Assembly (NCBI GenBank): GCA_964555355.1
Contig: CAZKRY010000003.1
Location: 186,001 to 250,000 of the forward strand
Direction of reading: 5' to 3'
Source of the DNA: CAIKBL01 sp964555355
GTDB taxonomy: Bacteria; Pseudomonadota; Gammaproteobacteria; Ga0077536
Length of the DNA: 64,000 nt
The notes below the pieces were generated by a model. It worked only from the letters and a program-made list of their open reading frames with translations. It made no database searches and was not told where the DNA came from. Below are positions 17,162 through 25,887 of the stretch, in pieces (position 1 is the first letter of the stretch; each line of letters starts with the position of its first letter). The translations under genes were made by a program, and so were the position numbers.

Positions 17162-18612
17162 AGTCCCTCCACCAACCGCTTGAGATGATCGAGATAGTAG
17201 CCTTTTCTAGCGTATTCTCGCTGAATTCCGGCAAGTAACGCGCCGCGTTCACCGGCGTAATTCATTTCATAAAGCTCGTGCCGAGCACCAAACTCACTGC
17301 CGCAAATATCCCACGCAAGTTTGTACAGCACTGCTTTGTCGCGACCGGACACGCCGGCACCGCGCAATGATTTTTCTAACGCATCCGCGATCGGCGAATT
17401 GAATTCGTTCAAGCTTACCGGCAGCTGAATCAAGCCGCCGCCGGCGACGCGCTTTAACATGTCAACGAGCTTGGGGTAGTACACCGGACCGAGTGCGCGT
17501 CCGGTTTGTAAGGCGGCGAGGTCGGGATAGAGGACGAGGTTTTCGGGATCGACGGTCGCTTGTTCTTCGGCCGAGCGCGTGGTGCTGCGGATGACCTCCA
17601 AGCAAGCGACCGCCTCTCCCAACATCTCCATCATATCGCTTTTTTGAGCGAGACCGGTAACTTCTGTTAAACGATTTATCAACGCATAGACAAAACCTAG
17701 TTTTGTCTCGAGCCGAGCATTGGTCTGGTGGGCGGTGAATTCGCGCATGCGCGAATCGCGATACATGCGATTGAGGAGTGAAATATCTTCGTGCAGAAAG
17801 ACCCTTTCCCAAGGCACCAGCACATGATCGAATACCACTGTCGCATCGAGTTCGTCGAAGCGCGACGACAACGGATGATCGCCACGCACGCCCTGCAAAG
17901 GTGCGAACGACGGACGGCAGAGGGTCTTTAATCCTTTAGTGTTCATCGGAATCGCGAACACATTGGCATACGCTTCCTCGCCCGGTTGAAAGGTTGGCGG
18001 GAACGGCCATACGAGTAACTCGTCGGCATAGGGTGCCGCGGTCGCGATCCGTTTGATGCCATTGACGATGAGACCTTCGTTTGTGCGCTCGACAATCTTC
18101 AGCGGGATCTCCGGAGCTGACTGCTGGTGGCGCGACCTGCCCTTGTCGAGCTGCGGATCGAGAAGCGCGTGCGTCAGAAATAAATCGTTACGGGCGATGT
18201 ACCGGTAGTAGTCGACCACGGCGGCAGCACGCGCCGGCGCGCATTCGGCAAAAAAACTTTTCTTGGCGGCAAGCGACATCACCATCACATTGAGGAAGTC
18301 CGGGCTGCGCCCCATCATCCCGTAGGTGGCTTCGGCCCATATAACATAGGCCTCGCGCTTTAAGCGTAGCTGTCCGCGCGTTCGCGGGATCTCGAAAGGT
18401 CGCGCGATCCGCTCGCCAAATTCCGGGCAATCCACCGTTAAGGTGTCGCGATGGCGTGCCTCGTGCTGCAGGTCATACAGCATGGCGGTCGATTTGATTG
18501 CGGCGGCCATTGGCGCAAATGTCGTGACGTCTTCGACGCGCTTGCCGTCGTACCACACTTCACGTCCATCGTGTAGACCAGCGAGATATTGTTGTCCTGT
18601 CCGGATCCCCAT
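17158..18612 (-). CDS. HpaB-type flavin-dependent monooxygenase
   Basis: The 484-residue protein has the 4-hydroxyphenylacetate 3-hydroxylase layout: N-terminal RTGQQYLAGLHDGREVWYDGKRVEDVT, a central RSPDFLNVMVMSLAA, acyl-CoA-dehydrogenase-like DELLVWPFPPTFQPGEEAYANVFAIPMNTKGLK, LDATVVFDHVLVPWERVFLHED, and a helical C-terminal domain with GRALGPVYYPKLVDMLKRVAGGGLIQLPVS. Such enzymes ortho-hydroxylate phenols with FADH2 supplied by a separate reductase, which is not present nearby. It is first in the operon that also encodes the ring-cleaving dioxygenase and hydrolase, so its product is probably their catechol. A GAGGAAT ribosome site precedes the ATG. Confidence 0.88.
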   Translation of the reverse strand: MGIRTGQQYLAGLHDGREVWYDGKRVEDVTTFAPMAAAIKSTAMLYDLQHEARHRDTLTVDCPEFGERIARPFEIPRTRGQLRLKREAYVIWAEATYGMMGRSPDFLNVMVMSLAAKKSFFAECAPARAAAVVDYYRYIARNDLFLTHALLDPQLDKGRSRHQQSAPEIPLKIVERTNEGLIVNGIKRIATAAPYADELLVWPFPPTFQPGEEAYANVFAIPMNTKGLKTLCRPSFAPLQGVRGDHPLSSRFDELDATVVFDHVLVPWERVFLHEDISLLNRMYRDSRMREFTAHQTNARLETKLGFVYALINRLTEVTGLAQKSDMMEMLGEAVACLEVIRSTTRSAEEQATVDPENLVLYPDLAALQTGRALGPVYYPKLVDMLKRVAGGGLIQLPVSLNEFNSPIADALEKSLRGAGVSGRDKAVLYKLAWDICGSEFGARHELYEMNYAGERGALLAGIQREYARKGYYLDHLKRLVEGL

Positions 18613-18650
18613 GACTTCTATTCCTCATTTTTGCGCCGTGTTCGACACTT

Positions 18651-18716
18651 CCTGCCAATGTGGCAGGTCTGAGCAGGCGCGACTTGAGTGCCATTCTCGC
18701 TACTAATATATTAGTA
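18651..18716. promoter_or_regulatory. Divergent control region with two inverted repeats
   Basis: The region separates the HpaB-type gene from the GntR gene. It holds TACTAATATATTAGTA (18701-18716), a perfect 16-bp palindrome, and CCTGCCA-ATG-TGGCAGG (18651-18667). The AT-rich palindrome is 35 bp before the GntR start codon and contains -10-like sequence, as expected of an autoregulatory operator for a dimeric GntR protein. Binding has not been shown. Confidence 0.65.
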
Positions 18717-18750
18717 TGTCAATGAACCTATTCATCTGGACAACACTGCC

Positions 18751-19500
18751 ATGTCGAAGCGATCCATAAAAAGCGGCGACGCCTTTGCGCTACGTGGTGC
18801 GTCCATCGGCGGGCGCGCGCACGACGCTTATGCACATTTGCTGCTGGAGTTGTTGGAAGGCGAACTCCGGCCTGACGACTGGATCGCCGTCAATGACATC
18901 GCAAGTAAACTCGACTGTAGCCGCGTGCCGGTCATGGAAGCAGTGAAGCGCCTCGCTGGTGATGGTTTCTTGACCATCGTCCCGCAAGTCGGCTGTCGGG
19001 TCGTGTCGCCCGAGCCGCGAGAGGTGCTCGACTTTTTTTCGCTGTTCGCCGCCGTGGAAGGGTGTGTCACGCGGATGGCCGCGGAACGTCGTGCGCCTGA
19101 GGAACTAGTGGGATTCAAAGAAGTCTGTGCACACGTCGATCGGTTATTACGCGATGCGGGCCCGCCGTCGGCCCATGATCCTGTCTACCGTCGGGCGAAT
19201 TTGCTTTTTCACTCGCAAATTCACGCCCTAGCGAAATCGCCGCAAACCTGTCGAGTCGCGATGGGGATGTGGGACCGGAGCGATTTTTACATCAAAGTCG
19301 CCTTCGGTTCGCTTCACTTCAATCAGCGTGTGCGCGCCGCGCATCTCGCAATTCGGCGCGCCATCGAACAGGGTAATGCCGACGAGGCCGAACGTGCGGT
19401 CGAACAACATTTGCGTGCGGTAGGGCTTGCGGTCAGTCGTCGATTAGACGAAAGAACGGAGTCGCCCGGCGCCAAGCCTCGGACTCCTACGCGCCTTTGA
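18751..19500 (+). CDS. GntR-family regulator (FCD subgroup)
   Basis: The 249-residue protein has an N-terminal winged helix (AYAHLLLELLEGELRPDDWIAVNDIASKLDCSRVPVMEAVKRLAGDGFLTIVPQVGCRVV, about 28-90) and an all-helical FCD domain with spaced His residues (LLFHSQIH, VEQHLRAVG) that often bind metal or a carboxylate ligand. It is divergent from the aromatic catabolic operon at 12078-18612, and the shared intergenic region has a 16-bp palindrome. It is the likely local repressor of that operon and of itself, with a pathway intermediate as inducer. Confidence 0.88.
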   Translation: MSKRSIKSGDAFALRGASIGGRAHDAYAHLLLELLEGELRPDDWIAVNDIASKLDCSRVPVMEAVKRLAGDGFLTIVPQVGCRVVSPEPREVLDFFSLFAAVEGCVTRMAAERRAPEELVGFKEVCAHVDRLLRDAGPPSAHDPVYRRANLLFHSQIHALAKSPQTCRVAMGMWDRSDFYIKVAFGSLHFNQRVRAAHLAIRRAIEQGNADEAERAVEQHLRAVGLAVSRRLDERTESPGAKPRTPTRL

Positions 19501-19545
19501 TGAATTTTCGGGTTGGTGGCAAGGCTCGATAGTTTGCCGCTGACG

Positions 19546-20460
19546 TTAGTCAACCGCTTTGCGGTGAAAACTTAAATAGTCAGCGGCGGTGTCACGCGGC
19601 CGCTCCACCATCGGGCAGTGCCCCATGTACGGCATGATCCTGACATCGGCTTGCGGCAACATTTTTTTCAGTGTCGTGGCACCCGAGCGATGAACAAGGC
19701 GATCGTCATCACCCCACACAATTAACGTTGGCGTCGTAAGGCCAGCGATTCGGTCTTCGAGAAATATCGGATCGCCGAAAATTTCATCGAACATCTTTTG
19801 GTTAAAGGCGCGATTTTGCATGCCGCGCTCGCGCCAGATGCGATTGAACTCAGCCGGGACCCATGGGGTTTTCGCAAAAACCATGTTGGCGAGACGTTTG
19901 CCGCTCACATCGGTTTCCATCATTAGCACGTTGTCGCCGCGCGCGATTAAGTTAAATAGCTCGCTTAGCTCGGCATCGCGCGAGCCCGCGGGCGCGAGTA
20001 GCCATAACGACTGGACCTGTTCGGGCGCTTTCGCCGCGTACATGGCGGATAAGTACCCGCCCATCGAGTTGCCACCAAGATGAAACTTGTGCAGCCCTAA
20101 CGAGCTGGCGAATTTACCGATGCGCTCCAATTGGCTATCCAAATCGTAACGCGCTTCAGAAAGACGCGAAGCGTCACCGAAGCCGGGGATGTCCGGCGCG
20201 ATAACGCGAAAATGCGGCGTTAAAAATTTCGCAATCTGCGACCAATGATCTTTTTCGGCGCCAAAACCGTGTAACAGCAGCAGTGGCTCACCGATTCCGC
20301 CTTCGAGATACGGTATGCGGTGATCGTCAATCATGGTTTCCTTGAGGGTGAGACCAGACAGCCTGCGCTGTGTACGCTTGGCAAACTCAAAACATTTTTC
20401 GGGAAAGAGCTTGTACCCGGCGTATGTCGCGCCAGCCAGCAGCAAAAGTTTACCTAACAT
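19546..20460 (-). CDS. Membrane-anchored alpha/beta hydrolase
   Basis: From the ATG at 20460, which follows a GGGGAGGGG ribosome site, the protein has 304 residues. It opens with a hydrophobic helix (MLGKLLLLAGATYAGYKLF) that should anchor it in the membrane. The hydrolase domain has LLLHGFGAEKDHW, GGNSMGG (Ser132), WGDDDRLVH (Asp253) and MGHCPM (His281). The frame extends to 20538, but that would add a charged extension without a ribosome site. It lies 70 bp downstream of the CocE-type hydrolase gene on the same strand. The substrate is unknown; the family includes lipases and meta-cleavage hydrolases. Confidence 0.82.
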   Translation of the reverse strand: MLGKLLLLAGATYAGYKLFPEKCFEFAKRTQRRLSGLTLKETMIDDHRIPYLEGGIGEPLLLLHGFGAEKDHWSQIAKFLTPHFRVIAPDIPGFGDASRLSEARYDLDSQLERIGKFASSLGLHKFHLGGNSMGGYLSAMYAAKAPEQVQSLWLLAPAGSRDAELSELFNLIARGDNVLMMETDVSGKRLANMVFAKTPWVPAEFNRIWRERGMQNRAFNQKMFDEIFGDPIFLEDRIAGLTTPTLIVWGDDDRLVHRSGATTLKKMLPQADVRIMPYMGHCPMVERPRDTAADYLSFHRKAVD

Positions 20461-20530
20461 GTAAGCCCCTCCCCCCAAGTTGTTCGTCGTTGCAGTATAA
20501 AGCACCTCGCGCAACGCCACGGCATCGCGT

Positions 20531-22255
20531 CTACTCAATGACCGGTAACAGCAGATGCGAAGCGCGAGCGCTATCGTGAAATACGCGCTGCATTACGGGT
20601 TCAAGATGGACTGCCTCGTGGGCGAGTTCAAATGTATTGGGGTTCCGGTCGTAGCGCGGAAAGTCGCTCGAGGTCACGATGACATGCAAACGATGGCCGG
20701 CGCCGAAGACCATCGCCGTCGACCACAGATCAACCTCTACTTTCAACACTTCGTTGGGTTCGACCGGAATGCGCGTGCGGCCATCGCGGAAAGACAACCG
20801 CAAGATACCGTCGCACACGTTGAATATGTGCCCATCCGGATGCACGTCGCACAGCTTTACAATGAAATCGGTGTCGCGACCGGAGGTCGCGACATACAGT
20901 ACCGCGCGCACCGGCCCGATCACTTCAAGGGGAGTGGTTAGGGGCGATGAAATGTAATTCAACACATCGCGACGCGCTGCAATTTTGCTTTGTTCAACCG
21001 GCCCCGCAGTGTATTGCGCCGGAAGCAAGACGGTGCCGCCGGCAGTGGGGCAAGGGTCGTTAGGATTAAAAACGAAAGCGCGCGCGAGCGCGGTTGACGG
21101 TGTATGTTTGCGCGACAAAGTGGCGTCCCCGTTGAGGTACCACGGTGTCGGCCGTGCGCGTACCAATGGCCAAGTCTCTTCGTCGCGCCAGCGATTGATT
21201 CCTTGGACGAAGATATTAACGGGTGCTTCTTGCTGCGGCATTTCTTGTGCGTTGCGCAACCAATGCTCAAACCAACGGAGTTGCAGGCGGGTCAGATCCT
21301 CGCGCATATCCATCAACAGGCCATTGGCGCGAAAGCCGAAATCAAGCTGCCCAACGACGTTCTGAAACATGCCATGCGACCACGGCCCGATCACGAGCCG
21401 AGTCGCATTCCGTGCGAGTTCGCTACCGCCGTGCGTGCGCATCGCTTGAAAATGCTGCAGGTCGGCGGACAGTAAGAGGTCATGCCAACCGGCGATGATG
21501 AGCGCCGGCGCTTTCACTTGAGCATGACGTCCGGTCATGAGCAGATCTTGCGTCCACGCGTCAGGGATCGGGTGTTTTAGAAATTCAAAAAAGAAGGGTA
21601 GAAAAGAAGGATCTTCCGGCCGCGCCGGCAAAAATTGCTGCAATGGAAGTTGCTGCACCACATTCTCAAAATCATCGATATCGTCGATCAACTGGGTAAG
21701 CAGTGGAAAAAATTCTGCGGGATTTGGGCGCGCGCGAATTAGTGCGGCAGGTCCAATCGCGCGCAACGCCCACATCGCAAGCGTGCCGATATTGAGGGCA
21801 CCGCCGCGCCAAAAATGATCGCGCCAGAAATCGAGTGGCGCGGTGGTGGGCGAAAGCGCACGAAGTGCCGGATGGCCTGAAGCTGCCGCAAGCCAGGACG
21901 TGCCACCCATGTAAGACAGCCCATAACAGCCGACCGCGCCGTTCGAGAAGGATTGCGCCGCCGCCCACGCAATCGAATCCGCCCCATCTCGCGCTTCGTC
22001 ACGATAGGGAAAAAACGTGCCGCCACCGGAGGCCCAGCGCGCTCGGACATCTTGAATGATGACTGCAAATCCCGCCGCCGCCGCCCGAATGGGGTCTAAC
22101 GTCATCGCGGTGATTGGCCATAACTCCTTGTTATATGGGGTTCTTTGCAGCAGCACGGGATACTTGCCCGGGGCGGATGGCCGGTAGATATCGGCACGCA
22201 ATTCAGTGCCGTCGGCGAGTGGGATCGCCACGTTTTTCTCAACCAACACCGTCAT
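20531..22255 (-). CDS. CocE/NonD-family hydrolase
   Basis: The 574-residue protein has the X-Pro dipeptidyl-peptidase/cocaine-esterase layout: N-terminal VAIPLADGTELRADIYRP and RTPYNK, VIIQDVRARWASGG, the nucleophile elbow GCYGLSYMGG (Ser114), a helical cap, and the C-terminal jelly-roll (WYLNGDATLSRK, LNYISSPLTTPLEVIGPVRAVLYVATSG, HVIVTSSDFPRYDRNPNT). The family hydrolyses esters and amides. There is no signal peptide, so it acts in the cytoplasm. It is probably co-transcribed with the anchored hydrolase gene 70 bp downstream. Confidence 0.87.
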   Translation of the reverse strand: MTVLVEKNVAIPLADGTELRADIYRPSAPGKYPVLLQRTPYNKELWPITAMTLDPIRAAAAGFAVIIQDVRARWASGGGTFFPYRDEARDGADSIAWAAAQSFSNGAVGCYGLSYMGGTSWLAAASGHPALRALSPTTAPLDFWRDHFWRGGALNIGTLAMWALRAIGPAALIRARPNPAEFFPLLTQLIDDIDDFENVVQQLPLQQFLPARPEDPSFLPFFFEFLKHPIPDAWTQDLLMTGRHAQVKAPALIIAGWHDLLLSADLQHFQAMRTHGGSELARNATRLVIGPWSHGMFQNVVGQLDFGFRANGLLMDMREDLTRLQLRWFEHWLRNAQEMPQQEAPVNIFVQGINRWRDEETWPLVRARPTPWYLNGDATLSRKHTPSTALARAFVFNPNDPCPTAGGTVLLPAQYTAGPVEQSKIAARRDVLNYISSPLTTPLEVIGPVRAVLYVATSGRDTDFIVKLCDVHPDGHIFNVCDGILRLSFRDGRTRIPVEPNEVLKVEVDLWSTAMVFGAGHRLHVIVTSSDFPRYDRNPNTFELAHEAVHLEPVMQRVFHDSARASHLLLPVIE

Positions 22256-22290
22256 TCGAAACGTCCTTTGTGAGCGCTTTTTAAAAAAAA

Positions 22291-22357
22291 TGTTGCATTG
22301 CGATTGACATCTAATCGGATGGCTTCTATAAATGTCAATGTATTTTGCGGTGCAACA
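22291..22357 (+). promoter_or_regulatory. Strong promoter of the PHA cluster with nested inverted repeats
   Basis: TTGACA (22304-22309) and TATAAA (22327-22332) are separated by exactly 17 bp, a near-consensus sigma70 promoter. ATTGACAT (22303-22310) and ATGTCAAT (22332-22339) form an inverted repeat around the promoter core. An outer pair, TGTTGCA (22291-22297) and TGCAACA (22351-22357), encloses both. The layout suggests a repressor such as the PHA-sensing PhaR, known from other species to bind TGC-rich sites; no phaR lies in the window. Confidence 0.75.
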
Positions 22358-22404
22358 ATCCGCGCCACTGCCCTAGGTACAACGACTCTAGTGAGGACTC
22401 GACG

Positions 22405-22824
22405 ATGGCCACAGCCACCAACGCACAAGACACTCTGCTCAATCCGGAATCTTTTGGCCCGTATTTCGACAAGCTGACCGAGCGTATGGACGAAGTCAGC
22501 ACCGCGCTCAAAGATTCACACGCTCGCACCCAGCGTATCGGCGCCGAACTAATGGACGCCTTCTTGGCAAGCCAACGCGATATGCTGTCGTTAACCAAGC
22601 AAGTCACGCTGAAGCCACAAGACTACGCCGCGAACATCAAGGCGATGGTCGATGCGTCGACCGTCGCACAAGAACGTGCCATGTCGCTTGCAAAAACGTT
22701 CTATCGCGAACAAGCAGATGTCGCGGGCGAATTCCGTAAGGTGTTTCAGTCGGCTTGTGAGTCGACTGCTTGCATGACCGAAGACGGCCGCAATATCGCG
22801 AGTTTTTGGTCCAAAGCTCGCTAA
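22405..22824 (+). CDS. Phasin-like PHA granule protein
   Basis: The 139-residue protein (ATG 22405, ribosome site GTGAGGA) is almost entirely amphipathic helix: DKLTERMDEVSTALKDSHARTQRIGAELMDAFLASQRDMLSLTKQVTLKP, ending FRKVFQSACESTACMTEDGRNIASFW. This fits phasins, which coat polyhydroxyalkanoate granules and control their number and size. The context supports it: PhaE- and PhaC-like genes follow within 1.4 kb. A near-consensus promoter lies upstream, consistent with the abundance of phasins. A longer frame begins at 22345 but has no ribosome site. Confidence 0.75.
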   Translation: MATATNAQDTLLNPESFGPYFDKLTERMDEVSTALKDSHARTQRIGAELMDAFLASQRDMLSLTKQVTLKPQDYAANIKAMVDASTVAQERAMSLAKTFYREQADVAGEFRKVFQSACESTACMTEDGRNIASFWSKAR

Positions 22825-22902
22825 ACGCGGGGCGAAAGGCAGCGCCGCTCGTACTTGCGCGGCGCTGTTCGGCGCATCCTTAACAACCAATAAGAAAGCG
22901 CT

Positions 22903-23718
22903 ATGTCAGACGATCGTTTCGCTCCGCAGGGATTGGAAGACAGCCCATTCGAACACGACCCCTCGGTCGAGGCGACGCTTACGCCCTTATGGCGCGAGGC
23001 GGCCTGGCCCTTGGAATGGTTGCGCTTACGCGCGAGTCCGGTGTTCTATGGGTGCGGCGTCACGCGCGGTGCGGGTGAACCGGTGCTGTTGATCCCGGGA
23101 TTCATGGCGGGAGACGCCATGATGCTTGAACTTCACCGATGGTTAAAGCGCATCGGCTATCGGTCGTATCTATCGAACATCGCGTGGAACAACGATTGTC
23201 CGGACCGCACAGCTAAACGCATGGCGCTGCGCTTGCAGTCGATAAAACGCGAAACCGGCCGCAACGTGCGGATCATCGGACATAGCTTGGGCGGAATGTT
23301 GGCCAAGAGCCTCACGCAGGATCATCCCGAGGTTATCGACCGCATTATTACATTGGGCTCGCCGTTTCGGTCGTTGGTTAAAGCGCACCCGGCCGTCGTC
23401 GGCATTTGGGAGCAATTGAAAGTCAATCGCAGCAAATTAGTCGGGCGCCACTTGAAGGCATCGTGCGGCACCGGTCATTGCTTGTGCGGATTTGTAAAGA
23501 ATCTAGTGCAACCTGAACACCGTCCGGTGGCGCAATTTGCAGTCTACTCGCGGGCCGACGGCGTAGCCGATTGGAGTAGCTGTGTGGAAGACGATCCCGC
23601 GGCTAACACCGAAGTGAACTGCACGCACATCGGCATGATTTATCACCCTGATGTTTATCAGGCGATCGCGCGGCGCTTGGCGCAACCGCTTGCAAACACC
23701 TCGGCGCCGATCGTTTAA
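22903..23718 (+). CDS. Alpha/beta hydrolase (lipase/acetyltransferase-like)
   Basis: The 271-residue protein has VLLIPGFMAGDAMMLELHRWLKRIGYRSYLSNI (about 61-93), the nucleophile elbow GHSLGG (Ser128), ITLGSPFRSLVKAHPA, and a late NCTHIGMIYHPDVYQAI with the likely catalytic His. The pattern matches bacterial triacylglycerol-lipase-like and cutinase-like hydrolases. It lies inside the PHA cluster, between the phasin and PhaE-like genes, so an intracellular depolymerase or granule-bound esterase role is plausible. That role rests on context only. Several Cys (CGTGHCLCG) occur near 188-196. Confidence 0.78.
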   Translation: MSDDRFAPQGLEDSPFEHDPSVEATLTPLWREAAWPLEWLRLRASPVFYGCGVTRGAGEPVLLIPGFMAGDAMMLELHRWLKRIGYRSYLSNIAWNNDCPDRTAKRMALRLQSIKRETGRNVRIIGHSLGGMLAKSLTQDHPEVIDRIITLGSPFRSLVKAHPAVVGIWEQLKVNRSKLVGRHLKASCGTGHCLCGFVKNLVQPEHRPVAQFAVYSRADGVADWSSCVEDDPAANTEVNCTHIGMIYHPDVYQAIARRLAQPLANTSAPIV

Positions 23719-23743
23719 AAAACCAAAGACTAGGACGCTTCTT

Positions 23744-24139
23744 ATGTCGAACGAAAAATTGGATCCGATGGCTCTGTGGCGCGATTGGTTTGTAAAGTCC
23801 GAGAAATCTTGGAGCCAGGCCATGACCGACATGATGGGGGATGAACGATTCTCCAAGGGGTTTGGCCGGTATATGCAAGAAGCGCTGCATACACACCGGA
23901 TGTTCACCGAAGGCATGAGCCAGTATCTCGCTAATTTGAACCTGCCATCACGCTCGGACGTGCTCGAAGTCTCCGATCGCCTGGGCCAACTGGAAGACGC
24001 CGTCGCTGCTTTGCAAGTCGAGTTGCGGGAACAGCGCGTGCAACTGGCCCGAATCCTGCAGTCGAATGGAGTAGCGTCGCCGATCGACACGCCGGTCCGG
24101 CCGAGTCGCACGAAACGCCCCCCAGGAGAAGGCAACTGA
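23744..24139 (+). CDS. phaE: Short PhaE-like subunit of class III PHA synthase
   Basis: The 131-residue protein has an N-terminal helical region (LWRDWFVKSEKSWSQAMTDMMGDERFSKGFGRYM) and the C-terminal PhaE signature LNLPSRSDVLEVSDRLGQLEDAVAALQVELREQ, a likely coiled coil. Classical PhaE has about 350 residues, so this is a minimal version, nearer in size to PhaR of class IV synthases. Its stop overlaps the phaC start (TGATG), so the two are translationally coupled. The ATG at 23744 is preferred over the longer frame from 23651, which overlaps the upstream hydrolase. Confidence 0.75.
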   Translation: MSNEKLDPMALWRDWFVKSEKSWSQAMTDMMGDERFSKGFGRYMQEALHTHRMFTEGMSQYLANLNLPSRSDVLEVSDRLGQLEDAVAALQVELREQRVQLARILQSNGVASPIDTPVRPSRTKRPPGEGN

Positions 24140-25242
24140 TGGCTGCTGCATCGCTTATGGACACTGGCGCCGCCGGTGACAAAGCACAGATTGAAGAGCG
24201 CGTTAAGAAGGCGGTCGATCGCGCGCTTTCGCGTAATATTCCGGGGCTTGCGCTGCAACAGGCCGAACTCGATTTGGAAGTCGGCCAAACGCCCAAGGAA
24301 TTGATTTATACGCGGGATTCCTTGCGTCTTTATCACTATTTGCCACTGACTTCCGAGATCTATCGGGTGCCGGTGCTCATTGTGATGTCGCCGGTCGCGC
24401 GCGGTTACATTCTCGATCTCGCCAAGGGGCAGAGCTTCATCGAATATCTGCTGCTGCAGGGATATGATGTCTACTTGATGGATTGGGTGCCGCCGCGACG
24501 CGAACATGCACATCTTGGCATGGCGGATTTCGCCCTGAATTTGATCGACGAAAGCATCACAAGAGTGCAAAACGACTGCGGCGAGACCGAAGTCTCCGTC
24601 GTCGGCTATTGCATGGGCGGCTTACTCGCGGTGATGAATGCCGCGATTCACGACCATGGTCCGATCAAGAATTTAGTCTGCTTTACCACACCGGTGAATG
24701 CCGACGGCATGCCACTTTACAAAACATGGGTGGAAACCGAAGCATTCGATATCGATCGGATCGTGCGCGAGCTCGGCATCATTCCCGGTGACATGATCAA
24801 CGCATCGATTCAAGCACTGCGCCCGCTACAAAAACGCGCCAATCAAATGCAACTGTTGAATAACGTCGAGAACGATGCCTTTGTCACCGCGAGTCTGCGG
24901 TTTGACCGTTGGGCCGCGGATCAGCTGCCGATCCCGGGCGAACTGGCGCGCGACATGGTGCGTGACTTTCTACGCGGCAATAAGCTCGTCAAAAACGAAT
25001 ACATGCTGGGCGGTCAGCGCGTCGAATTAGGTATGGTGCAAATTCCGTTTTTGCATGTGGCGGCCGAGTTTGACCATATTGTCCCAACGGCCGCCTCAAG
25101 CGACTTAGCGAAACTGGTGGGAAGCAAAGATAAAAAAGAAATTATCGTCAAAGGCGGACACGTCAGTCTGGTCGCGGGTGGCAACGCCGTCTATCGACTG
25201 TGGCCGCAACTCGATAGCTGGCTCAGCGCGCGTTCCGTATAA
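24139..25242 (+). CDS. phaC: Class III polyhydroxyalkanoate synthase
   Basis: The 367-residue protein polymerises 3-hydroxyacyl-CoA into PHA. Its lipase-like box is GYCMGG with catalytic Cys158; Asp312 (AEFDHIVP) and His341 (GGHVSLV) complete the triad. Other family landmarks are PVLIVMSPVARGYILDL and YLMDWVPPRREHAHLG. The length of about 360 residues and the missing N-terminal extension separate it from class I (about 590 residues). It needs a partner subunit, supplied by the overlapping phaE-like gene. The cluster runs phasin, hydrolase, phaE, phaC, GNAT. Confidence 0.93.
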   Translation: MAAASLMDTGAAGDKAQIEERVKKAVDRALSRNIPGLALQQAELDLEVGQTPKELIYTRDSLRLYHYLPLTSEIYRVPVLIVMSPVARGYILDLAKGQSFIEYLLLQGYDVYLMDWVPPRREHAHLGMADFALNLIDESITRVQNDCGETEVSVVGYCMGGLLAVMNAAIHDHGPIKNLVCFTTPVNADGMPLYKTWVETEAFDIDRIVRELGIIPGDMINASIQALRPLQKRANQMQLLNNVENDAFVTASLRFDRWAADQLPIPGELARDMVRDFLRGNKLVKNEYMLGGQRVELGMVQIPFLHVAAEFDHIVPTAASSDLAKLVGSKDKKEIIVKGGHVSLVAGGNAVYRLWPQLDSWLSARSV

Positions 25243-25278
25243 TCTCCACCATTCTGAAGCTCCCGAGACCTTATCGTT

Positions 25279-25887
25279 ATGGCTAATTCCCAAACTCCTG
25301 TCGTCGCGAGCGCCGCGCGACAGTTCCCGTTGAAAGTTAAACTTGGTGAGCGTCATTACATGTTGCGCCAGATGACCGAGCGCGACGGAGAAATGATTCA
25401 AGAATTCGCGCGCCGACTACCGAAGCACGATCTGTTATTCATGCGACGCGATATCACCAAAAGCGATGGCGTCAGTCGTTGGATCGACGCGATTCAACGT
25501 GGCGCCATGCACACGTTGCTCTGCGAAGACGATGAAGGCCTGGCGGGTTATTCGTCTATTCATTTAACCGAACTCGATTGGTCGGCGCATGTCGCGGATC
25601 TGCGGGTGCAGATCGCGCAGCGCGCGCGCGGTGCGGGACTCGGTCGCTACTTAACTCGCGAAGCGTTCAACATGGCGCTGTCGCTCGGGATTGAGAAAGT
25701 CGTCGCACGCATGACGCCGGATCAAACCGGCGCGCGGGCGCTGTTCCAAGAACTCGGTTTTCAGCCGGAAGCCCTGCTCAAAGACGAAGTGCGCGATCCA
25801 AACGGCGAATATCACGATCTTTTGATTATGGCGTGTAACGTCGAGACATTCCTCGCCCAGCGCCACGCCTTCGGCGTTGCGCAGTAA
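25279..25887 (+). CDS. GNAT-family N-acetyltransferase
   Basis: The 202-residue protein has a GNAT core: RQMTERDGEMIQEFARRL, the beta strand SAHVADLRVQIAQRARGAGLGRYLTREAFN (acetyl-CoA loop QRARGAGLG, about 114-122), and ALFQELGFQPEALLKDEV. The substrate is unknown. It follows phaC by 36 bp on the same strand, so it may be the last gene of the PHA transcript. About 70 residues precede the acetyl-CoA fold. Confidence 0.82.
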   Translation: MANSQTPVVASAARQFPLKVKLGERHYMLRQMTERDGEMIQEFARRLPKHDLLFMRRDITKSDGVSRWIDAIQRGAMHTLLCEDDEGLAGYSSIHLTELDWSAHVADLRVQIAQRARGAGLGRYLTREAFNMALSLGIEKVVARMTPDQTGARALFQELGFQPEALLKDEVRDPNGEYHDLLIMACNVETFLAQRHAFGVAQ

